Positions 55,950 to 64,000 of a stretch of 64,000 nucleotides of DNA are shown here, piece by piece. The stretch spans positions 32,316,294-32,380,293 of the forward strand of contig NC_079474.1 in the NCBI RefSeq assembly GCF_026230105.1, given 5' to 3'. Every line of letters begins with the position of its first letter. Within the stretch, counting starts at the first letter, position 1. The notes beneath the pieces are model-generated. The model had not been told where the DNA came from. It saw only the letters and a list, made by a program, of their open reading frames with translations, and made no database searches. A program made the position numbers and the translations under genes. This DNA is from Diorhabda sublineata. Its lineage: Eukaryota > Arthropoda > Insecta > Coleoptera > Chrysomelidae.

Positions 55950-56880
55950 GTAGTAATTTTGAGTGATTTTTAATGAGTAAAAAAATAAAAACATTGCAAT
56001 AAAACCAAATTTTCTTAAAAATAAAACTTGCATTCTCAACAATAATGTTCCTTTTTTTAATGCCGCTTGCTCAATTGCTGGATTTCGACGACGAATGAGG
56101 CTTTTTAAAATGTCCCAGACATGCTCGATAGGATTCATATCTGGACTTCTTGGTGGCCAATCCAGGGTATGAATTCTTACTAGCATTAAACAAAAATCAT
56201 CACCAATAAATGGCCCAAATGGAACGACGTGATTTTCAAGAATGTCAGTTACGTATCTTGCGCGTTAAGGGCGGATCTAGGAAGAGACACTAATTATGTG
56301 CGGGCATAAAAACAAATTCCTCCCCAAAACATGATAGACCCTCTTTGCAACGGCTCCCTGGGAATGACACAAGATTGAGCAAATCTTTCTCCTCGCTGTC
56401 TTCGAATTTGATTACGTCCTCTTAAACTGATTCTTGTGTCAGCAGTAAAGAAAACTTGACACCAATTTTCTAAATTCCAATCTAAATGTTGCATTTCAAA
56501 TCTTAGTCTGCTGCCTGGTTAGCAAAGGTGCCTGGAGAGCTCTTCTGCTGTGTATACCAGCATTCTGAAGGTGTCGTCTTATTGATCTATCAGAGATATT
56601 TACATTTCGGACTTCTCGTATAAGGTTGTTGAGCTCGACTCTTGTCATTGACCGATTTCTTAATGAAGGAGTTAAAACTGAAGGACCTAGAATGTGAACT
56701 GGTGTTTCGAAATCCTTGCATCAATCTGCCAATGATTGTGTGGTGTACGCCAAACAGATTTGCCACTTCACGATAACTTTGTCCCTGTCCAACTAATTCT
56801 TTCAGCTTCGCGTTCACTTAACTGCCTATCTCTATTCATTTTTTGTTTAACTAGTCTCGACATTAATACACCTTGATTGA
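55950..56880 (-). pseudogene. Tc1-like transposase pseudogene
   Basis: The minus strand covers nearly a whole Tc1-family (DD34E) transposase. Pieces: LVGQGQSYREVANLFGVHHT (helix-turn-helix, from about 56,800), HLDWNLENWCQVFFTADTRI (near 56,488), RRQRGERFAQSCV, GSIMFWGGICF, then LDWPPRSPDMNPIEHVWDIL near 56,165-56,105 (third catalytic region), LIRRRNPAIEQ. The first catalytic residue is changed: FTADTR stands for FTDESR. The middle (HDNARPH) is lost to frameshifts. No terminal repeats matched. Confidence 0.9.
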
Positions 56881-57840
56881 CTTAAATTACTGCTGTCCAC
56901 AAGTTGGTACAACAATAGAATGAAAGAAACATTAAAATATGCATAAAATTAAAATTTTTAAAAAACCACAAACACAGTTATTTACTGATGAGAAATTTTG
57001 CTACATTTTATCGCTAACATTTAAAATACTTTAACTTTTTGTGATAGAAAAAAAAAGAAACCCAAAAGATTAACATTTTAGGTTTTGATATTGAAATAAA
57101 GGGTTGTGTGTTACTTATGGACAAGAGTTTATAATAATTCTTGAAAAATGAATGATAGTCAATTATTTATGTCGAATAAGGGAGCTTGTTTCTGGTTCAT
57201 TGATTTGTGTTGGAATCACAAAAAATTTCTTGTTGAGTTTGACCTACAAAATATTTAACGTTGTATAAACAGAAATTTGGGTCGGTTATTTTTACATATA
57301 GTTTTTCTAGGTAAACGTAGAGTTTACGTATAATTATTTCCAGATGGAAGTTTTATTTTTATAATAAAATGTTAATTAGTATGAAAGTAAGATATCGAAA
57401 ACGTATTATACCTAATGCCCTTTCTTTTTGTTATTATATTGTTAAAAATAGCATACATTGAACGAAAATAAGTTTGTTTCTCTACTAATGATTTCAGTAA
57501 AGGTCGTTTAGTCATTTTGGCAACTGATAAAGAAAAAAATAACCATAAACACGTGTTATCAAATAACTTTATTACTTACTGAAACACGAAATAGTTCTAA
57601 ATATGATAATTGCTGCATTCTTAAATACGTTATTGACTATAATATAATGTACTATTTATTTAATTGAAATAGACACGTGTTGATAAGTGACAGGTATCAT
57701 TTCAGTTCGTAGAGAAGTGACAACAAAACAAAATCATGAAAAATGTTTTGTACGAAGATGAAATGCTAATAAACTATCACAGTATTCAATTAACTCACGT
57801 CAACTTCAGTAATAGACCGAGAAAGAGAGAGAAATGCTTT
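56881..57840. other. AT-rich stretch, nothing recognised
   Basis: No motif seen. The first 100 bp may be the 5' leader of the Tc1-like relic. Confidence 0.35.
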
Positions 57841-57844
57841 ATTG

Positions 57845-58200
57845 TCAAAAATTTGTTACAATTTGTAGAGAAAAACTAAAAAACAAACATAAAAATAACT
57901 AAATAAAGATAGAAATGAGATAAAATTTCAATATAGAGAAGGAAACCATAATGAGTAACCAAATTATATATATTGCTTTCCAGTAAATAGGTCCTCAAAT
58001 GATTGTGGAACGCGGAAAAAGATAATATCGATCTGATTTTAATTGGCAAATGATTATGCATTTTTTTGCATTGTAAAATATTGAGCCCTTAACTAATTCT
58101 GAACGTGGAGTAGGTAAGTAAAGGCGATGCTCGGCATTTTTAAGTGGATAGCTGTGCAACGATCTTTCTGAATAATTATTGTCATCTGCAAATAATACAT
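57845..58200 (-). mobile_element. Non-LTR retrotransposon ORF2 C-terminus
   Basis: On the minus strand: SERSLHSYPLKNAEH, then LYLPTPRSELVKGSIFYNA, and after a one-base loss in an A-run (near 58,065) KKMHNHLPIKIRSILSFSAF and HNHLRTYLLESNIY, stop at 57,876. This follows the tail (LxxPxxRxxxxxxSxxYxxxxxYNxLPxxIRxxxxxxxFKxxLKxYLL) seen at the end of several insect LINE families. Apart from that single frameshift the piece is intact, so the insertion is not very old. Confidence 0.75.
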
Positions 58201-58349
58201 CAAAGAGTTATTAGAGGAAAAAATTAGATGTTTATACATTGTCCTCCTTTTTCGTCCCCTTTTATCATAAGTAGCGAATATTCATTTCTCATCATGATTG
58301 TCATATTCACCAAACTTTATCGTCTATACTGAACAGCGAACTGGGCTAT

Positions 58350-58637
58350 TCATTGTCTTCCATTTTCGTCTTCTTTCAAAGTTAGTGATGTTTTGGCTTC
58401 TGTACTGGTTGCTCTATTCGACAGCCAGACCGGCGACTGGTTGCGCAGCTTGGATGCCTTAGATGAGAATCTTATTATCAGAATTACTAATGTCATTGAC
58501 ACTAATAGTGTCGACACTTGGAAACCATGTAACATGTGAAAGGAATAAAAAATTGTTTCTTTCCATAATTTCATAAAGGAAGAGAATGCCGCATAAGCCA
58601 AGCAGCAGTTGATGATGATCAAAAGTGTAGATTCCAC
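58350..58637 (-). CDS. Candidate membrane-protein exon, unrecognised
   Basis: An open frame of 95 codons on the minus strand starts at a GTG, so as a gene it would need an upstream exon; AAAAAGTAAG precedes it but there is no strong acceptor. It has two hydrophobic stretches (STLLIIINCCLAYAAFSSFM and STLLVSMTLVILIIRF) and a polar C-terminus (SSKASKLRNQSPVWLSNRAT, then SLTLKEDENGRQ) ending in a stop. A 3'-terminal exon of a membrane protein is possible. It lies just upstream of a LINE end on the same strand, so chance or LINE debris is also possible. No family recognised. Confidence 0.22.
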   Translation of the reverse strand: MESTLLIIINCCLAYAAFSSFMKLWKETIFYSFHMLHGFQVSTLLVSMTLVILIIRFSSKASKLRNQSPVWLSNRATSTEAKTSLTLKEDENGRQ

Positions 58638-58639
58638 TT

Positions 58640-59920
58640 ACTTTTTAAAAAAGTGGAAATATAAAGATATTTCTCGCTAGAATCGATTTACAACCCTGTT
58701 TTTCAATTTATTTTATTGTAGAATTTCAAAAAAACAAAAACGAATACGAGAAAATCATCCTGCTCCCTCGAATCCATTGAACAATCAAACTGTAGGTCAG
58801 GGTCGGTAGTAACTTATAGCACGTGTGCTAAACTTGGTACACCTGGCAGTTCAAAATGGTAAACATAAGTTTGAATGTTGATGTTCCTAGTTAATATTAC
58901 AAATCATATTGGTGCACTAAATCTTTAGTTGCATCGGGCCAAACTGTACTAAAGACGTATTCGTCCAATTTTAAATAATTGTGAAAAACCTAAAGTAGCT
59001 CAGAAGAAGATTTTGATAAACGTGGTCACCTGTTACTTCTAAATAAAACCAGACTTAAAATGGATTTTACTAGCATTCTTTTGAATTAATCTCTTTTCGG
59101 ATGCATGCAAATTTAATATTTTCAGCTTCAGCATATTGAATTGTTGGGCTAATATACCAGATAGTGAGGTATTTGCAATATTTTCGGCTATCGTCCAATA
59201 TGTGTGAACAAAATTTTTCCCATATGAAAATCATTTTAAAAGCACTTTAACTGCGAAGATGATACTGAGCGTGTATGAGCTACTTAACGAAATAACCCGA
59301 GAAGAATGAAAACGATCAAGAAGTAGGATTTGGTAATCGACAAATAACTATTTAGGAAACGAATAATTCGTTATTATTCCATACAATGTTGAAGCAATTT
59401 CGCGAAAAATATTCGATGAATATGTATATTTGAGTTTTAGAAATGAACATTTGCATGCGACGAGCTTGCAGTAAATAGAGAACCTTTTCAAACTAGCTAA
59501 TTCATAAAGTTGTATAAAGTGCAACTTGGCAAAATATAAATTTTATATTAGTACGATCTTAGTGAAGGAGTATTAGTACCCTAATATGAATTTAAAAACA
59601 TTTTTATAACTAAAAACTGAGTACGAAACTTGAATAAGTAAGTAAATATGTTTTTTTCAAGTTACGTAAATAAAATTATGATTTATCACAATTTAAAACG
59701 TAAAAATATGTTTCAGAATGTCAATATTGAAACTGTTTATCAAGTCATTATGATTACAACCACTACTACCAGATGAGAATGAAATACTTTGAGTATTTCA
59801 TGTAAACAATGCACAATCTTTAAATAATTTATCTTTTTAAAAATCTGTACACACTGCTAACTCATTTTGAAGTTACGAAAAAGAAGTTTTAATATGGAAA
59901 TTTCGAAAGTAAACTTTCGA
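58640..59920. other. No gene seen
   Basis: AT-rich sequence without motif or structure. The longest frame on the minus strand toward the end runs into dispersed repeat copy 3. Confidence 0.35.
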
Positions 59921-59924
59921 TCTC

Positions 59925-60045
59925 TGAAGACGATAAATTGGTTATCAAAACGCACGTCGTACAGTGTAATTGTGAGTGTTGGTGTAGCAGCAGTGTAAAC
60001 AGTGTGTTCATTATGAATATCACCAACGGTTCCAGAAATTTTAAC
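59925..60045 (-). repeat. Dispersed repeat, copy 3 of 3
   Basis: In reverse complement: CTGGAACCGTTGGTGATATT, CACACTGTTTACACTGCTGC, TACACCAACACTCACAATTA, CTGTACGACGTGCGTTTTGA and ATCGTCTTCAGAGATCGAAA. Block order and sequence match copies at 17,205 and 21,385, in the opposite orientation. This copy is the longest and has an open frame (59,857-60,063, minus), but the frame is not kept in the other copies. Confidence 0.82.
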
Positions 60046-61825
60046 TATCCAAAAAGTGAACAAGCTGCTTTCTCTAAATTAACTACTTAACATCATGTTT
60101 TTACTTTACTACAATCCATGGATTTTATTTTTCAGTATTACAGAAATGGTTTTTTTATCAATCAGAGAGAAGCTCTTGACGTTTGTTTTTGAGGCAGATA
60201 GAGGCACCTAAATGTGATATTAAGTTTATTTTAAATATAGCTCTAATATAAGAAAATTATCTTCAGAGATGAAGTTGGAAATATTTCTTTACGTGTATCG
60301 CTCGCTCAGGGTTGTGTGGCTGCTTTCCATCGAACGAAGAACTGATTTGGCCATTTGAAATTGACATAGGAATTAAAAGAAAATGGCTCGAAAAATGTCG
60401 GCCATGAACCAATTCACCAGCTCAGAGGAAAACCCCAGAAATAACAACGAGAAATTGTTGAATTGGATTTAGGATTCACCTAGTAACTATGGTGGAATTG
60501 TAAAGCAAAACCAGGAAATTTTCTCTACTGGTTCTCCGTGGACTATTGCTGGTATCCGAAGAAAGTAGAAAAGTTTTTTTGAAAATGGAGGCCGTCTATT
60601 AGTAATCCAGAAGTATAAAAGGATGTTTTTGCCAGGGAATTCTTTGAAACGATGATTCGAATCTAAACAAGATCAACTGCGAGAAGTAAGCGCCTATTTT
60701 AAGAAAAAAGACGACAACAAAAATATGTTTTGTTTCTTTATTAATACGAAAACTTCTTAGACAACCCTCGTATGTTCCTACTTAAATATAGAGCGTTTCT
60801 CTCTAAATACAATTTGATAATCTGTGTTTTACTTCTGAAATTCAATTCTTAAACAATTAAGAAATAATGTACAATAATGAGTATGTTTGTGACGATTTTT
60901 ACATAGGACAGACATCTCAGTATTTATAAAATAGATGAAGGAATCATCAATAGGATCAAAACGACTGAGAAGTTTTGATATAGCACAAACATATATGTTT
61001 AATCATTAAAATTCATTCTATTTTATAAATTTCAAGGTAGCTACAAATGATTGCGTGTTATTGGAATATGAAAGACCTTAAATTTTTAACAAATAAGGGA
61101 AGAATATCTTTTACGATTGAAATAATTTATATTTTAATAGAAAGCTACTATTTATATATAGATTTTTCCCTTTATCAATTTGAGGTTATATCTGAACACG
61201 TGCGCGAATCGTTAAGGCAATAAATAGAATCGTTTAATATTTTTTTTTATAATGAACGCAAATTAAAACTGCCTTGACGTATTCTCTCTATTACTTAGCA
61301 ACAACAAAACGGAATTTTAGTAGTTTTTTTGTTTACAAAAATGAAAATAACAAGCTGGTAAACTAATTATATTTATTATCGTCAGTGTATAACCAAATGT
61401 TTTAAATCCACTGGGAACGTTCAATGCGACAACAATTTTAGTAACGAAGGAATCATAATATCTGTAAAAACAGGAATGTTATGTCAAAATAATAATAACA
61501 ATGTACGATTAGAAATATTTGCCAGATTGCACAATATTGAATTTCTGTAGTCTTCAAACAATCCATCCTAGTAACTTCTTTTAAATAATGATGAAAATAG
61601 ATTCATTCAATTAGATTGCTTCAACTACCAATCGAGATATTTAATGAAAATATTCTCAATATTTTGAGGAAAGTAAAATTAGAGGTGGTACTTTTCTCAT
61701 AAACTCATAAAAACGTCATTAAAAAACGTTCAATTTCATAATAATGATTGTTAACAATGGATATTATTCTAATAGGATAAAGCATATCAGTAGAGTTTTT
61801 ATCTGAAATATCGAACTATTAGAGA
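60046..61825. other. No recognised gene; mariner-type end near 60,757
   Basis: GACAACCCTCGTATG at about 60,755 matches mariner terminal repeats seen at 36,172 and 36,752, but the 450 bp before it (from an ATG at 60,382, MARKMSAMNQFTSSEENP start) does not read as mariner. The rest to 61,825 is AT-rich. Confidence 0.35.
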
Positions 61826-61827
61826 GG

Positions 61828-62050
61828 CCCTCGTATTTTCCGGACATGAACCCGATAGAAAATTTATGAAAAATTATAGTCCATCCAAGTTAAACTGACA
61901 ATGAACAATATGTTACATTAGCTGAGCTAAAAAATGCAATACAGAATATCTAGGATCAGAACGACAACTTGAAAGTATAAAATCATTGTTCTTTATGCTA
62001 ACATAGTATTACAATCAGTTAAATCAAATTAAAACGATGGTTAACATGAG
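61828..62050 (+). mobile_element. Tc1-like transposase C-terminal fragment
   Basis: The plus strand reads WPSYFPDMNPIENL, then a stop in place of W, then LAELKNAIQNI. This is the third catalytic region of Tc1-type transposases (WPxxSPDxNPIENLW) and the helix after it. It is decayed after about 61,960. The N-terminal part is absent. Confidence 0.7.
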
Positions 62051-63020
62051 AGAAAATATGTTTAAATAGTCCCCAGTGTTTTATCTCGCAGGTTTACGAC
62101 TGAGAACCCCAAACATTATTTAAAAATGTTTGCACAAGTTACAAATTCATGTAAATTAATGTTTGACATATAAAAAAAAACATTACAATAACAGTTCAAG
62201 TATCTAACGATTCGTTTTAAATCATCACCCATTACCATGTGACGAAATGCCGTCACTGAATGAGGAATCAGCTGACTTTGTAATAATGAGGTTTAAAACA
62301 ATACTAGTAAACAATGTTTCTTGATAATTTTTTAGAACTATTATAATACTTTAATCATAATAGTGACTGGATTTATTAGTTGTTTCTTTACTAGAATCAA
62401 GAACTTCTTCCTAACATATCAAATGAATTAAAAGTTAGGTTATGTGAAGATATCAATTAAGTATTTGTATTTATATATTTCCATACCGTACGTTCACAAA
62501 TTTCAGAACAATAATTGTGATATTTAGTTGACTCATTAATAATTTTATCGAGGAAAAAATGTTATTTTCAACGAGACAGTTAAAACTTTGAGTTCAAGCC
62601 GCCAAAAATAAGTACGAAGGTCGTTTTATGGAAAAGTGACTATATTGTTATCACATTGTTAGTTTTCATCATATTCCTAATTCCTAATATAAAGAATAAT
62701 TAGAAAAGTTGCGTAAATATTATCCTGAAACGTTCCAAGAATCGTGGTAGTGTAGAAAGGAGACTACATAAGATAGGAATAGATGGTACAAGGCACCTGA
62801 ACCGAATGCTAAATCCGCACTGGAATATTTTGAATTATAATTTAATAATATGCTAAACGATGTTGTAAAATGAACTAATATGGAATTACGACAAAAGGCA
62901 GAAGAGTAGGGTGGTATTTGGATTACTTTACCTTGCTCATGGCATTTAAAAATTTAGAAAATCGCACAGAACGAAAATAAATCTCTATAAGAGCAGTTTT
63001 TTAAAGATTTATAGAGAATT
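62051..63020. other. AT-rich stretch, nothing recognised
   Basis: No coding motif or repeat structure seen. Confidence 0.35.
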
Positions 63021-63021
63021 C

Positions 63022-63258
63022 TCATAATGTATATACTAAAAGTGAGAAATCAGAAGCATTTAGAAGAAGGCGCTTTCCGTTTTGGCAGTATATGCAAGAT
63101 TTGGTATAAAAATCGCTCTGGTTAACGCAAAGTCTTATTGTATCCTCAGCATGAAGATATATGAGAGAACCCAACACGACGAACTTCTGTAGTAAGTAAC
63201 TAACCATCTGATGTTGTTCTAAGACCAATATCTGGTTCAGGACAAAACATATTATCAT
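63022..63258 (-). CDS. Unrecognised open frame with coding-like composition
   Basis: A 78-codon frame on the minus strand (start codon is not ATG-supported in context; M at 63,258) reads QILVLEQHQMVSYLLQKFVV, LGSLIYLHAEDTIRLCVNQS, then YTKSCIYCQNGKRLLLNASD and FSLLVYTL. Hydrophobic and polar residues alternate as in a folded beta-rich domain, and codon use looks less random than in neighbouring frames. I recall no family. An adjacent frame (63,350-63,592, minus) ends 92 bp upstream. A mobile-element gene fragment is as likely as a host exon. Confidence 0.2.
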   Translation of the reverse strand: MIICFVLNQILVLEQHQMVSYLLQKFVVLGSLIYLHAEDTIRLCVNQSDFYTKSCIYCQNGKRLLLNASDFSLLVYTL

Positions 63259-63639
63259 AATTACAAAAGGGATTCCAAAAACGATTACTGTAAGTGTTCA
63301 AATTGATCTTGATCATTTACAGCAACGTTTCTCAACAACAAGGAGGGTTTCAAATTTTTCTCAAATGCAATTTGGAAGTCGGGAAGGGTGCGTGACAACA
63401 GAGCTTATTTTTATAAATTTCTGGTACGTCTATCACACTTTTGAATGATTTGATAACCGGATATTTTTGTCGAAATTCGGTAAACTTGGTAATTGGTAAT
63501 TGTAGATACGACGTAAGCTTGAACTTGTATCGGTTATTAATTCTGGAACCGCGTCTACTCGACAAGCACGTGTTATCATAACAAAGACACAACTGTCTGA
63601 AGCACGAACATGCTTCGTAAAATTTCTTTTTTTACAGCT

Positions 63640-63890
63640 TTGCCAGACCTCATTCCATTACATCCCAGATGTTGATGTTGAGAATGAAAAGCGAGAGATG
63701 ATCATTTTTTATAATAAAATAAAAGGTTGTGTCGATGTGGAAGATAAAAAATCAGCTACGTCCGACGTGTTGCGTAACAGCAAGAGATGACGTCTTTTGT
63801 ATATTTTATGGTTTACTACATTGTGCTTGAAGGAATGCTCAAGTACTATATACGTGGTATACTAAGAATATAGAAAAAATACAATTTTAG
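63640..63890 (+). pseudogene. piggyBac transposase relic
   Basis: The plus strand reads SFHYIPDVDVENEKREMIIF, then YNKIKGCVDVEDKKSATSDV, LRNSKR, a TGA stop, and RLLYILWFTTLCLKECSSTI. This matches the segment YNxTKGGVDxxDxM...RxTKRWPxxIFYxMLNxAxxNSxIIY of piggyBac transposases, which includes the last catalytic Asp (GVD). The stop replaces the Trp codon of TKRW (TGG to TGA). No upstream catalytic part is readable. A sharp start near 63,640 follows a TTTTTTTACAG acceptor-like site. Confidence 0.75.
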
Positions 63891-64000
63891 ATAAAATCGC
63901 GATTGATTTAATCGCAGATTCCAAACCAAAAGGAAATTGATTACCTGCCGAAAAGAGACAAAGATTTTCTACCCTCGAAATATAGACATGAAGGTCCTTG

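Noticed and set aside
60382..60760. Possible transposase upstream of a mariner-type end (MARKMSAMNQFTSSEENP start)
   Set aside because: No mariner, Tc1 or other block can be read; only the GACAACCCTCGTA end is similar.
1..64000. CRISPR arrays, bacterial operons or viral genomes
   Set aside because: No direct-repeat/spacer structure of that kind and no such genes; the tandem arrays have no unique spacers.

Overview
The window looks like AT-rich, gene-poor DNA from an insect genome. The mix of relics (many mariner lineages, Tc1-like, PIF/Harbinger-like, piggyBac, non-LTR retrotransposons, a tyrosine-recombinase element, a tRNA-like SINE head) is typical of large, repeat-rich insect genomes. 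A beetle is plausible, but the sequence does not prove it. I found no intact protein-coding gene of the host, no rRNA gene and no convincing functional tRNA. All function assignments rest on translations made and compared by eye; no database search was run.

Layout. 0-9 kb: a mariner relic (485-995), a short PIF/Harbinger-like element with a TTA target duplication and a MADF-like exon (2806-3377), a Tc1/mariner-superfamily relic (about 4.5-5.0 kb), a GIY-YIG fragment (5.75 kb), a large inverted-repeat element (6.1-6.7 kb) and a mariner 3' half (8.3-8.7 kb). 9-25 kb: one more complete mariner relic (12.3-13.1 kb), a 170-bp tandem repeat (14.2-14.9 kb), a duplicated block of unclassified repeats (17.4-18.1 and 19.7-20.3 kb), a coding relic on the minus strand (20.5-21.0 kb) and a young inverted-repeat element with nearly identical arms (22,886-23,693). 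25-37 kb: mariner fragments with different internal deletions, three non-LTR retrotransposon ends and a tRNA-like SINE head. 37.1-38.7 kb: a tyrosine-recombinase pseudogene enclosed by perfect 16-bp inverted repeats. 40-43.3 kb: mariner, a palindromic MITE, and a Tc1-like transposase gene split by a second PIF/Harbinger-like element that again carries a MADF-like remnant. 45-50 kb: a tandem duplication, non-LTR relics, a mariner 5' end and an LTR-like promoter segment. 51-54.2 kb: two arrays of a 61-bp repeat on either side of a 138-bp near-perfect hairpin. 55-64 kb: mariner, Tc1-like, non-LTR and piggyBac relics and two unexplained reading frames.

The elements do not work together as a pathway: this is a layered deposit of dead transposons. 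The two most informative items are the inverted-repeat-bounded tyrosine-recombinase element, since most Cryptons lack terminal inverted repeats, and the two TTA-duplicating elements that kept a MADF-domain remnant instead of transposase sequence.
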